The notes under the pieces are model-generated. The model did not search any database and was not told the DNA's origin. It worked only from the letters and a program-made list of their open reading frames with translations. From Kerstersia gyiorum (GTDB lineage: Bacteria > Pseudomonadota > Gammaproteobacteria > Burkholderiales > Burkholderiaceae_B), in the NCBI RefSeq assembly GCF_004216755.1, contig NZ_SGWZ01000007.1, forward strand, positions 134,464 to 198,463: a DNA stretch of 64,000 nucleotides, read 5' to 3'. Below are positions 17,364-29,109 of the stretch, piece after piece. A program made the position numbers and the translations under genes. Numbering within the stretch: the stretch's first letter is position 1; every line of letters starts with the position of its first letter.

Positions 17364-19106
17364 GTGTATCCGAATGGCGTGCCGGCTAATTACAATCATA
17401 AAGCTCCGGAAAGCACCTGGCAGCCGCCCGAGGGTAGCAATTACCTTTCCATTCTTGATCACATTCCAATAGCCGTATTCAGGCTGGATCTTGACGGCAG
17501 TATCGTCTGGTTCAATGCCGCCGCTGCCGCCTTGCTGGCTTTTCTGCCAGACAGGGGGCGCGGACAGCCCGTCGTCAGCATATTCCGCGAATATGGCTTC
17601 AAAGATCGCACGCCAGGGCCGGTGATGCTGCAGGCCCAGCACGAGCAATTCGACAAATGGCGCGAATTGGTTACCTGGGCTGCTACCCGAGGGGCGGTAT
17701 GGCACGGAGCTAGGGAAGGCTCGGATTGTCAGTTTCGTTTATATCTGCTAAGTCATTCCGATGCGCCCGGTTATTACCTGTTCGCCGAAGAAGTCCGGGA
17801 TCAGGATTTCATCCGCCATGAAAAAGGTTTCGACCTATTGACGGGATTGCCGAATCGCCTGATGGCCGAATCCTATTTCTGGCAGCAGAAGCGGTACATC
17901 AATGCGCATTACGTCCCCGGGCAGTTGCTTTATTACATCCTGATAGATCTCGATGAATTCAAGCAGATTAATAATCGCTATGGTCATCGAGTCGGCGATC
18001 AGGTTTTATTGGCAGTCTCGCAGCGATTGCGGCAAGCCGGACAGCAGCGCGGCTATCTGGCAAGACTCGAGAGCGATGAGTTCCTCATCATTTTTCCCCA
18101 GGCGGCTGAGCAGGAATTGCTGGGTTTGCTCGATGAACTGATATCGCAGATGACCGAGCCATTCTGGAGCGGCAGCCATCAATTGAATGTCAGTGCCAGC
18201 ATCTCGGTCACGTCTCATGGCAAGGGCGATGAAAGCAATCTGGTGTTGAGCCTGAGCACCCGTTCCTTGGCAAGGCAGGAATGCGACGGCATGCGTTACC
18301 TGACCCCCAAGGCGGCGCATGACATCTACCGTCTGTCCACCTTGACCAAAGATATCGACCGCGCCATTCGCAATAACGAATTTTTCCTGCAGTACCAGTT
18401 GCAGATGGATGCCAGCGGACGTGAGGTACTGGGAGCAGAGGCGTTGATCCGTTGGCAACACCCGGATTTTGGCCTGGTGTCGCCGGGCGTGTTCGTGCCC
18501 CTGGTGGAGGATTCGCGCAAGTCAGCCGCGATGGGGTACTGGGTATTGCGCGAAGTCTGTCGCCAAAGCAGGATCATCCGTGAACGCATGGACCGGCGTC
18601 TGCGCATTTCCGTCAATATCACGGTGGAGCAGGTGCTGGAGGCCGATTTCTACGAGAAGCTGTGTGCCGTGCTCGAGGAATATGGCGTCGAACCCGCGGA
18701 TATCGAGCTGGAAATTACCGAGACCATGCTGATCAGCGAGGTGGAAAGTGTACGCCAGACCTTGCAGCGGCTCAGTGCCAAGGGAATTTCCATTGCCCTG
18801 GATGATTTCGGCACCGGCTATTCCAGCCTGTCGCACCTGGTGCAGTTTCCCGTCAGCCGTCTCAAGATAGACGGCAGTTTCGTCAGCCAGCTACCTGACG
18901 ATATGCATCATGGCGCGATCGTCCGGGCCATCATTGGCATGGGACGAAGCCTGGGCCTGCGGGTCGTGGCCGAGGGCGTGGAAACTGCCGCGCAGCGCGA
19001 TTGGCTGGTGGCGGAGGGCTGCCATGAATTGCAGGGCTTCCTGTTCGCGCGACCACAGGACCCTGAGGCCATGATGGCGATGCTCGCCAGTTATCCGGGC
19101 GACTGA
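17364..19106 (+). CDS. PAS/GGDEF/EAL protein, probable cyclic-di-GMP phosphodiesterase
   Basis: Cytoplasmic c-di-GMP signalling protein of 580 aa with no membrane helix. An N-terminal PAS-like region spans about 28-150 (ILDHIPIAVFRLDLDGSIVWFNAAA), then GGDEF at about 160-310 (LLTGLPNRL, LIDLDEFKQINNRYGHRVGDQVL) and EAL at about 320-575. The GGDEF active-site motif is replaced by ESDEF (in RLESDEFLIIFP), so cyclase activity is unlikely. The EAL domain keeps its metal and catalytic residues: AEALIRWQHP, ISVNITVEQ, LEITETM, LDDFGTGYSS, RLKIDGSFV, AEGVET and LQGFLFARP. The likely role is c-di-GMP hydrolysis, perhaps tuned by the degenerate GGDEF domain. GTG start is chosen for its strong ribosome site. 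It splits pdxJ from acpS. Confidence 0.92.
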   Translation: MYPNGVPANYNHKAPESTWQPPEGSNYLSILDHIPIAVFRLDLDGSIVWFNAAAAALLAFLPDRGRGQPVVSIFREYGFKDRTPGPVMLQAQHEQFDKWRELVTWAATRGAVWHGAREGSDCQFRLYLLSHSDAPGYYLFAEEVRDQDFIRHEKGFDLLTGLPNRLMAESYFWQQKRYINAHYVPGQLLYYILIDLDEFKQINNRYGHRVGDQVLLAVSQRLRQAGQQRGYLARLESDEFLIIFPQAAEQELLGLLDELISQMTEPFWSGSHQLNVSASISVTSHGKGDESNLVLSLSTRSLARQECDGMRYLTPKAAHDIYRLSTLTKDIDRAIRNNEFFLQYQLQMDASGREVLGAEALIRWQHPDFGLVSPGVFVPLVEDSRKSAAMGYWVLREVCRQSRIIRERMDRRLRISVNITVEQVLEADFYEKLCAVLEEYGVEPADIELEITETMLISEVESVRQTLQRLSAKGISIALDDFGTGYSSLSHLVQFPVSRLKIDGSFVSQLPDDMHHGAIVRAIIGMGRSLGLRVVAEGVETAAQRDWLVAEGCHELQGFLFARPQDPEAMMAMLASYPGD

Positions 19107-19193
19107 GCGTACTGCACGTATATCCGGCTGTGCACCCCGCCGCAGGGCTGGCAGCATGGCGCGGCGGCGCTGGCTTTGCGCTAAAGTAGCTGC

Positions 19194-19640
19194 ATGGATA
19201 ATCACGTCACTTCACAGCCTGTCGGCACCGACCAGATTCCCGGGGCTATCGCCGGCATGGGCATGGATTTGCTGCGCATCCCGCGCCTGGAGCAGACCAT
19301 GGCGCGGCGCGGCGAACGCTTTGCGCAGAAAATCCTGGGGCCGGATGAATGGCTGGTTTACCAGCGCCGCAAGGCGCGCGATCCACGCCGCGGCTTGCGC
19401 TATCTGGCCACCCGTTTCTGTGCCAAGGAAGCCTTTTCCAAGGCAGTCGGGCTAGGGATGCGGCATCCGATGTGGTGGAACCGCATGCAGACGCTCAACC
19501 AGCGCTCCGGCCGGCCGGAGGTGGTCTTGGCGGGAGAACTGCTGGAGTGGTATGTTGCGCGTTTCGGCGCGGCGCACATCTCCCTGACGGATGAAACCGA
19601 TCTGGCCGCCGCCACTGTCATCGTAGAAAAAAAGGTATAG
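19194..19640 (+). CDS. acpS: Holo-[acyl-carrier-protein] synthase AcpS
   Basis: 4'-phosphopantetheinyl transferase that activates acyl carrier protein using CoA (148 aa). Family motifs: GMGMDLLRIPRLE (21-33; D25 is the Mg ligand; the usual GTD reads GMD), FCAKEAFSKAVG (75-86; E79 the second metal ligand) and ISLTDE near the C-terminus. The ~20-residue N-terminal extension and slightly long loop (MRHPMWWNRMQTLNQRSG) are common in betaproteobacterial AcpS. It is five bases ahead of nagZ and forms an operon with nagZ and uvrC. Confidence 0.93.
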   Translation: MDNHVTSQPVGTDQIPGAIAGMGMDLLRIPRLEQTMARRGERFAQKILGPDEWLVYQRRKARDPRRGLRYLATRFCAKEAFSKAVGLGMRHPMWWNRMQTLNQRSGRPEVVLAGELLEWYVARFGAAHISLTDETDLAAATVIVEKKV

Positions 19641-19645
19641 CAAGT

Positions 19646-20725
19646 ATGTCTGGCGTGGAATCCCGTAAAGAGCTGCTGCCCGGTCCTGTCATGGTGGACG
19701 TTGACGGGCTGACGCTGACCCCGGCGGAAGCCGCGCGCATTGCCCATCCGCTGACTGGCGGCGTTATCCTGTTCGCGCGCAATTACCGCGACCGCGCCCA
19801 ACTTGAGGCGCTGACGGCGCAGATCCGCGCCGCCCGTCCCGGCCCGGTACTGATCGCTGTCGATCACGAAGGGGGGCGGGTGCAGCGTTTTCGCACGGAT
19901 GGTTTCACTCATATTCCGGCCATGCGCGCCCTGGGCGAAGCCTGGGACCAGGACCCTTTCCTGGGGCAGCGCCTGGCCACGGCGGCCGGCTATGTGCTGG
20001 CTGCCGAATTGCGGGCCTGCGGCGTGGACTTGAGTTTTACGCCCGTGCTGGACCTGGATTACGGCGGCAGCCGGGTGATAGGCAAGCGCGCCTTGCATCG
20101 TGACCCTGCCATCGTCGCCAGCCTGGCGCGTGCGCTCAACCATGGGCTGTTGCTGGCCGGGATGGCCAATTGCGGCAAGCACTTTCCCGGTCATGGCTAT
20201 GTGGAGGGCGATTCACACCACGAGATGCCGGTCGACGATCGCCACCTGGAAGCCATCCTGGCCGAGGATGGTGCGCCCTATGCCTGGCTGGGGGACGCCG
20301 TGGTGCCTTCAGTGATGCCCGCGCACGTGGTCTACCGCCAGGTGGATAGCCAACCGGCGGGCTTTTCGCGCCGCTGGATCCAGGAGATCCTGCGCGAGCG
20401 CCTGGGCTATGACGGCGTGGTTTTTTCGGATGACCTGACGATGGAGGCGGCGACCGCTGCCGGCGATATCCTGGCGCGCGCCGAGGCGGCGCTGGGCGCG
20501 GGTTGCGATATGGTGCTGGTGTGCAACCGACCCGACCAGGCCGATGAACTGCTGGCGCGTTTGCAGATGCCGGTAAACGAAACGGCAGCGGCGCGTATTC
20601 AGCGCCTGCTGCCGCGCAGCCAGGCCCTGGGTTGGGATGCACTGCAGGCCCAGCCCCTGTATCGCCAGGCGCGTCTGCAGGTGGACCAGCTGGCAAGCTT
20701 CCCGTCCGCGCAGCAGGTCGGTTGA
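19646..20725 (+). CDS. nagZ: Beta-N-acetylhexosaminidase NagZ
   Basis: Cytoplasmic GH3 glycosidase that removes GlcNAc from anhydromuropeptides during peptidoglycan recycling (359 aa, single-domain NagZ length). Signature blocks: AVDHEGGRVQRFR (71-83), KHFPGHG (178-184) with the flexible Asp-His loop GDSHHEMP (188-195), and the nucleophile D262 in VVFSDDLTME. All needed residues are present. The cytoplasmic location fits the absence of a signal peptide. It is translated just after acpS and 17 bases before uvrC. NagZ products influence AmpR-type beta-lactamase regulation in bacteria that have it; no such genes are in this window. Confidence 0.95.
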   Translation: MSGVESRKELLPGPVMVDVDGLTLTPAEAARIAHPLTGGVILFARNYRDRAQLEALTAQIRAARPGPVLIAVDHEGGRVQRFRTDGFTHIPAMRALGEAWDQDPFLGQRLATAAGYVLAAELRACGVDLSFTPVLDLDYGGSRVIGKRALHRDPAIVASLARALNHGLLLAGMANCGKHFPGHGYVEGDSHHEMPVDDRHLEAILAEDGAPYAWLGDAVVPSVMPAHVVYRQVDSQPAGFSRRWIQEILRERLGYDGVVFSDDLTMEAATAAGDILARAEAALGAGCDMVLVCNRPDQADELLARLQMPVNETAAARIQRLLPRSQALGWDALQAQPLYRQARLQVDQLASFPSAQQVG

Positions 20726-20742
20726 GACGCATCGGGAACATC

Positions 20743-22614
20743 ATGGATCGCAGTCCGGAAGTAGCGGGTGACGCCGCCGAAGGTGGTGAACCGTTCGACA
20801 TCAAGGCCTTTCTGGCGCAGTTGCCCGGGCTGCCTGGGGTCTATCGGCACCTGGATGCCCATGGCGAAGTGTTGTATGTCGGCAAGGCCAAGGATCTCAA
20901 GAAAAGGGTTTCATCCTACTTCCAGAAAAACCTGGCCAGCCCCCGGATCGCCCTGATGGTGGCGCAGGTGGCCCGGATAGAGGTGACGGTAACGCGTTCC
21001 GAGGCGGAAGCACTGATCCTCGAGAACAACCTGATCAAGCAGCTCAAGCCGCGCTACAACATCATTTTCCGCGACGACAAGTCGTATCCGTATATACAGC
21101 TGAGCGCGCATGCCGCGCCCCGGCTGGCGTACTACCGGGGGTCCACCAGCGGCCCGGGGCGTTTTTTCGGACCCTATCCGAATGGCGGTGCGGTGCGGGA
21201 AACCATGCAGATCATCCAGAAGGTGTTTCGCCTGCGGACCTGCGAGGATGCGGTGTATGCCAACCGCTCGCGGCCCTGCCTGCTGTACCAGATCCATCGT
21301 TGTTCCGGCCCCTGTACGGGGCAGGTCTCGCTGGAGGAGTATCAGCAGGACGTACAGCGTGCTGCTGCATTCCTGGATGGCAAGGCGGAAGACCTGCTGA
21401 AGGAAATAGAACAACGCATGTTTGCTGCCTCGGAGGCGCTGGATTTCGAGGCCGCAGCCGTGCTGCGTGACCAGATGGGGGCGCTGGCCAGCATCCTGCA
21501 CCAGCAGACCATGGAGGATGCCGATGCCGAGGATGCCGACATCATCGCCGTGGCCAGCGCCGGCGGCCGGACCTGCGTGAACCTGGCGATGGTGCGTGGC
21601 GGCCGGCACCTGGGCGACCGTGCCGTCTTCCCGGCGCAGGCTGGCGGTCAGCAGGAATCCCAGCCAGGCGAAATCCTGGCAGCGTTTGCCGCCCAGCACT
21701 ATCTGGTGCATCCCCTGCCGCCAGTGCTGGTCTGTTCGCATGCCTGGCCGGACCCCGGCCTGCTGGATTTGCTGTCCGCCCAGGCCGGAAGAAAGTCGCG
21801 CATCGTGTTGCGCCCGCAGGGTATCCGCCGTTCCTGGCTGGAGCAGGCGCAACAGAATGCCGGGCTGGCGCTGGCCCGGGCGCTGAGCGAAAGCGGCGCC
21901 AGAACGGCGCGTACCCTGGCGCTGGCGGAAACGCTGGATCTGGATACCGATCCGGAAGCGTTGGATGCCCTGCACATCGAATGCTTCGATATCAGCCATA
22001 CCGCAGGGGAGGCGACTCAGGCTTCCTGTGTGGTGTACGCCCACCACGAAATGCAGCCCACACTCTATCGCCGTTACAACATTGCCGGCATCACGCCCGG
22101 CGACGATTACGCAGCCATGAGGCAGGTGCTGTCGCGTCGCTTCGGCAAAGTGGCCGATGGCGACGCGCCGATGCCCGGGCTGGTGTTGATCGACGGTGGC
22201 CGCGGGCAGGTGGAAATGGCGCGCCAGGTGTTCAGCGAGCTGGGGCTGGATATCGGCACGCTGGTGGGGGTCGCCAAGGGCGAGGGGCGCAAGGTCGGTC
22301 TGGAAACCCTGGTTTTTGCCGATGGCCGCGAGCCGCGCGCCTTGGGCCTGGAATCGGCGGCGCTGATGCTGGTGGCGCAGATCCGTGACGAAGCTCACCG
22401 CTTCGCCATTACAGGCATGCGCGCCCGGCGCTCCAAGGCCCGCCTGGTGTCGCGCCTGGAAGAGATCGAAGGCGTCGGGGCACGCCGGCGCCAGCGCTTG
22501 TTGGCGCGTTTCGGCGGTTTTTCCGGCGTGGTACGCGCCAGTGTGGACGATCTTGCGTCTGTCGAGGGCATTTCCCTGGGCCTGGCGCAGCGCATTTACG
22601 ACGCGCTGCACTAG
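20743..22614 (+). CDS. uvrC: UvrABC excinuclease subunit C
   Basis: Nuclease subunit of nucleotide excision repair, making the incisions on both sides of a lesion (623 aa from ATG 20743; an in-frame upstream opening inside nagZ is ignored). The GIY-YIG domain is near residues 27-105 (LPGLPGVYRHLDAHGEVLYV then GKAKDLKKRVSSYFQ). A UVR motif for UvrB contact is at about 222-258 (SEALDFEAAAVLRDQMGAL). The RNase H-like 5' nuclease domain includes IECFDISHT, RRYNIAGITPGDDYAAM and LVLIDGGRGQ. The C-terminal tandem helix-hairpin-helix is EEIEGVGARRRQRLLARFGG and VEGISLGLAQRIYDAL. Confidence 0.97.
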   Translation: MDRSPEVAGDAAEGGEPFDIKAFLAQLPGLPGVYRHLDAHGEVLYVGKAKDLKKRVSSYFQKNLASPRIALMVAQVARIEVTVTRSEAEALILENNLIKQLKPRYNIIFRDDKSYPYIQLSAHAAPRLAYYRGSTSGPGRFFGPYPNGGAVRETMQIIQKVFRLRTCEDAVYANRSRPCLLYQIHRCSGPCTGQVSLEEYQQDVQRAAAFLDGKAEDLLKEIEQRMFAASEALDFEAAAVLRDQMGALASILHQQTMEDADAEDADIIAVASAGGRTCVNLAMVRGGRHLGDRAVFPAQAGGQQESQPGEILAAFAAQHYLVHPLPPVLVCSHAWPDPGLLDLLSAQAGRKSRIVLRPQGIRRSWLEQAQQNAGLALARALSESGARTARTLALAETLDLDTDPEALDALHIECFDISHTAGEATQASCVVYAHHEMQPTLYRRYNIAGITPGDDYAAMRQVLSRRFGKVADGDAPMPGLVLIDGGRGQVEMARQVFSELGLDIGTLVGVAKGEGRKVGLETLVFADGREPRALGLESAALMLVAQIRDEAHRFAITGMRARRSKARLVSRLEEIEGVGARRRQRLLARFGGFSGVVRASVDDLASVEGISLGLAQRIYDALH

Positions 22615-22749
22615 GCCTGCCGAGGCAGGTTGGGCGTTTCCTGCCAACAGGCGCTAGAATGGCTCGAAGGGGCGACTGCGCTGCGGTCGCGCCTGACGCC
22701 GCGACCTGCCTGGGTTAGCATACGCCGTTGCCAATACCGTTGATTTTCC

Positions 22750-23325
22750 ATGCCGCTGAATCTTCCCATTTTGTTGACCTGGTTGCGCATCGTCATGATT
22801 CCGCTGGTGGTCGGCATGTTCTATTTGCCCGAGTCCTGGCTGTCCGTGCCGGTGCGGGATGTTGTCGCGGCAGTGGCCTTCGTGCTGGCAGCGCTTACCG
22901 ACTGGTTTGACGGCTGGTTGGCGCGCCGCTGGCAGCAGACCTCCGCCTTTGGGGCCTTTCTCGATCCCGTTGCCGACAAGCTGATGGTCAGCGCCGTCCT
23001 GCTGGTACTGCTGGATCTTGGCCGGGTGGATGTCTTCGTGTCGCTGATCATCATCGGCCGTGAATTGACGATTTCTGCGTTGCGCGAATGGATGGCGAAG
23101 ATAGGCGCAGCCGCCAGCGTGGCGGTGCACCGCATTGGAAAATTCAAGACGGCGGTGCAGATGGTCGCGATTCCCTGCTTGCTGCTGGATAACGCAATCG
23201 CCTGGTTTCCTGCGCGCCAGATCGGCGGCGTGCTGATCATTATCGCCGCCATCCTCACGCTCTGGTCCATGCTGTTCTATATGAAGCGTGCCTGGCCCAT
23301 CATCAGCGAGCGTTCTTCTTCCTGA
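22750..23325 (+). CDS. pgsA: CDP-diacylglycerol-glycerol-3-phosphate 3-phosphatidyltransferase
   Basis: Inner-membrane enzyme making phosphatidylglycerophosphate, the committed step to phosphatidylglycerol and cardiolipin (191 aa). The CDP-alcohol phosphotransferase motif is complete: D51, D54, G55, A58, R59, G68, D72 and D76 in DWFDGWLARRWQQTSAFGAF then LDPVADK. Several hydrophobic helices surround it, the first being NLPILLTWLRIVMIPLVVGM. It follows uvrC by 135 bases, as is common, and ends just before a terminator. Confidence 0.95.
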   Translation: MPLNLPILLTWLRIVMIPLVVGMFYLPESWLSVPVRDVVAAVAFVLAALTDWFDGWLARRWQQTSAFGAFLDPVADKLMVSAVLLVLLDLGRVDVFVSLIIIGRELTISALREWMAKIGAAASVAVHRIGKFKTAVQMVAIPCLLLDNAIAWFPARQIGGVLIIIAAILTLWSMLFYMKRAWPIISERSSS

Positions 23326-23336
23326 TAGCCAGGCTG

Positions 23337-23360
23337 GCGCCCGCAAGGGCGCTTTTTTTT
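23337..23360 (+). terminator. Intrinsic terminator after pgsA
   Basis: GCGCCC (23337-23342), GNRA loop GCAA, GGGCGC (23347-23352), then T8 (23353-23360). It lies between pgsA and the convergent queF. Confidence 0.92.
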
Positions 23361-23398
23361 GCCTCCGCAAGCCTGGCCGCCGCCGTAGCCTGTCTGGC

Positions 23399-24238
23399 CT
23401 ATTGGCGCGGGGTGCGGGCTGCGTCGGGTGCCGGCATGCCATGCGTGCCCCGCCACGGGTTGATATCCAGGCCTCCACGTCGCGTGTAGCAGGCATGGAC
23501 ACGCAGTTGCTCGGGGCGGCACTGGGCCATGATGTCGCGGAAAATCTGCTCCACGCATTGTTCGTGAAAGCCGGTGTGTGTACGGTACGAAACGATATAG
23601 CGCAACAGCGCAGCATGATCCATGGCGGGGCCCCGGTACTGGATCTGTACGCTGCCCCAGTCCGGTTGGCTGGTGACCGGGCAGTTGGACCGCAGCAGCC
23701 GCGAAACCAGGGTTTCCTCGATTGTGCCCGCGTCTGGCCGGCAGGCCAGCAGTTCGGGCGCCGGGTCGTAGCGTTCGATGTCAATATCCAGCCCGTCTAT
23801 GCATTGCCCTGAAAGCTCCGCCAACGGTGGGGTAGCCATGTCCCCGGCCTCGAGTTGCAGCGCAACCTGCACCGGTGCCTGCGCCACCCTGGACAGGTCC
23901 CGGGCCAGCAGTTCCTGCAGCGTGGCGGCGCTGGCATGGCGGGCCTGGTTGTGACTGTTCAGGTACAGCTTGAAGGATTTCGATTCGATCAGGTTCGGAC
24001 TATCGGCAGGGATGACGAAGCTGGCCGTGGCTACCAGTGGCTTGCCGCGTGCGTTCAGCCAGGAGAGCTCATAGGCGCGCCAGATATCCGCGCCCTGGAA
24101 TGGCAGGACGGCAGCGTAGCCCAGCGCCTGGCGCGCCGCTTCCCGGGGGATGGCATGCAGGACGGTGGGGTCGTAATGGTCGGGGTAGCTGACGCTTTGG
24201 CCCAGCAATGTTGCGCCGGGCAATGGGGTGTGTGACAT
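23399..24238 (-). CDS. queF: NADPH-dependent 7-cyano-7-deazaguanine reductase QueF (long, bimodular type)
   Basis: Reduces preQ0 to preQ1 in queuosine biosynthesis (279 aa from ATG 24238, which fits the ~280-aa bimodular QueF). The substrate-binding QueF motif ESKSFKLYLNSHNQ is at 85-98; the thioimide-forming cysteine is C186 in LRSNCPVTSQPDWGSVQI; HTGFHEQCVEQIF (221-233) carries the conserved His and Glu. The frame is open upstream to 24454 but that segment does not resemble QueF. It is convergent with pgsA and divergent from aceA. No preQ1 riboswitch could be recognised upstream. Confidence 0.95.
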   Translation of the reverse strand: MSHTPLPGATLLGQSVSYPDHYDPTVLHAIPREAARQALGYAAVLPFQGADIWRAYELSWLNARGKPLVATASFVIPADSPNLIESKSFKLYLNSHNQARHASAATLQELLARDLSRVAQAPVQVALQLEAGDMATPPLAELSGQCIDGLDIDIERYDPAPELLACRPDAGTIEETLVSRLLRSNCPVTSQPDWGSVQIQYRGPAMDHAALLRYIVSYRTHTGFHEQCVEQIFRDIMAQCRPEQLRVHACYTRRGGLDINPWRGTHGMPAPDAARTPRQ

Positions 24239-24636
24239 GGCAAAACCAGGGCGAAGAAGACAATGAGGAGGGCAAGAGCCGGGCAGCGGCTGGCGGTCGT
24301 TTGTCCGCCTGGGCCGCATGCTGCCCTGTTGGCTGCCGCCAGTGCATGGTAAGGCGCCCGCCCGAGAGAAAACGATACCCCATATTTTATATGGTGAAAC
24401 GCAGGATTTATCTGATGAAAAATGTTTGCTGCGCTGCGAAAATTTGTTTTTCACATCTCGGATGTATCATTTCATAGTGTGGTTTGGTTCTGTTATCTTA
24501 TTGATTTTTAAGGAAAAATTAATTTGTCCTGTGCAAGACTAATTGATATGTTGCGGCGCATATAAAACTTAGAATTTCTCCCAACGGTTTCAATTTTTTC
24601 ATCGTCAATCCAAAGAAGCTGCTGAGGAGGCAAACC
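24239..24636. promoter_or_regulatory. queF-aceA divergent intergenic region
   Basis: No gene is seen in these 398 bp. The aceA-proximal part (about 24360-24610) is AT-rich. CCATAT-TTT-ATATGG at 24380-24394 is a perfect 6-bp inverted repeat and a possible operator. TTGTCC (24524-24529), 17 bases, TATGTT (24547-24552) is a possible sigma-70 promoter for aceA, each box four of six; TATAAA at 24561-24566 is an alternative -10. GAGGAGG at 24624-24630 is a strong ribosome-binding site for aceA. Confidence 0.45.
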
Positions 24637-25941
<1,305 letters not shown>

Positions 25942-26227
25942 TGCGCGCAGGCCGTCTGTACCAGTATTGGCAGTAACAAGGCAGTAAAGTCCTCGCGCTT
26001 TCCGGTGGCGGCGCGAGGATCGCGCACGGTTTGCGGCAATTGCCGTCCCTGCGTTCTCGGGCAGGTGACCGTGCGCACGTGTTGGGCCGCTGCGGCTTTG
26101 GGCGGTAGCCATTGGGTGTAGAGGAGGCGGAATGCTGCGTGGGGCAGCGTTCCGGGAGACAGCCGCACCTGGATGTGCGGTGTTGACAGGCCGCCGAGGC
26201 AATTGCGCCGCAGGCGGTCAGCCAAAG
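25942..26227. other. Non-coding stretch after aceA
   Basis: Nothing convincing is encoded here. Reading frames crossing it are extensions of antisense frames of aceA without recognisable sequence. It is the first part of a 445-bp gap between the convergent aceA and maeB; the rest holds a terminator and a dispersed repeat. Confidence 0.5.
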
Positions 26228-26264
26228 AAAAATCCCGGCGGAGTGGTGTCCGCCGGGATTTTTT
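26228..26264. terminator. Bidirectional terminator between aceA and maeB
   Basis: AAAAATCCCGGCGGA (26228-26242), loop GTGGTG, TCCGCCGGGATTTTT (26249-26263), then a further T. The perfect 15-bp stem has A and T tails on opposite sides and can end transcription from both directions. Confidence 0.88.
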
Positions 26265-26269
26265 GTCGC

Positions 26270-26333
26270 CGGGCCGCCCCAAGGCAAAAACGTCCCCTTG
26301 GGGGGCAGCAAGCCGAAGGCGCGGCGTGGGGCC
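26270..26333. repeat. Burkholderiales-type dispersed GC-rich repeat element
   Basis: CCCCAAGG (26277-26284) pairs with CCTTGGGG (26296-26303) around AAAAACGT-like loop bases, followed by GGCAGCAAGCCGAAGGCGCG and GCGTGGGGCCC. From memory, elements of this form (CCGCCCCAAGG ... CCTTGGGGGGCAG ... GCG-GCGTGGGG) recur between genes in many Burkholderiales genomes. Only one copy lies in this window, so its repeat status must be checked in a full genome. Confidence 0.5.
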
Positions 26334-26386
26334 CATTTTTGTCGCCCGGTCCCGTTGTGGCGGGAGCCGGGCGGAGCAGGCTTGCC

Positions 26387-28675
<2,289 letters not shown>

Positions 28676-29109
28676 GGACTTTCTGAAAGACAGGTGAGAA
28701 ATTAGGGCCGTGCGTAGGTCTGCTGCGCCGGCAAGAGTCAAAAGATACTCGAAAACGAAGGCCTGCGGGCAGCTGTCATGTGTTGCGCTGCATTAACGGT
28801 TTTTGCGCTGCATGGCTGGAAGGCGTGATTTGGACTTATCGAACGGCATTTGTTTGGCATGTCACCGCTAAGTCTTAGCTACTGCTGCCATCGCGCCGCA
28901 CAAAATTATTTTGGCGGGCCGCACTTGGACTAGAACGGGGCCAAAAATGGGCCTCAAGGCGAATGAAAGCGCTATACTGGACTGCAATACGGCTATTGAG
29001 GCTCGTTCACGTCGCCTTCTGCCCCGCTATCCGCTAACCGGTTTGGCCGTGTCGCGGAAGGTTTTCCTGCATCGTCAAGGGTGAAACGCCCGGAAAGGTG
29101 AAGCGTTAC
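28676..29109. promoter_or_regulatory. maeB-sucA divergent control region with 11-bp direct repeats
   Basis: No gene is seen in these 434 bp. Two identical copies of TTGCGCTGCAT (28783-28793 and 28803-28813) are spaced 20 bp apart, about two helical turns, and lie about 110-140 bp upstream of the maeB start. A TATACT hexamer at 28973-28978 is a good -10 for sucA, but no matching -35 was found at the right distance, so an activator or another sigma factor may be involved. GGAAAGG (29092-29098) is the ribosome site for sucA. Confidence 0.45.

Noticed and set aside
24239..24420. preQ1 riboswitch upstream of queF
   Set aside because: No compact hairpin with A-rich tail and ribosome-site pseudoknot could be found next to the queF start.
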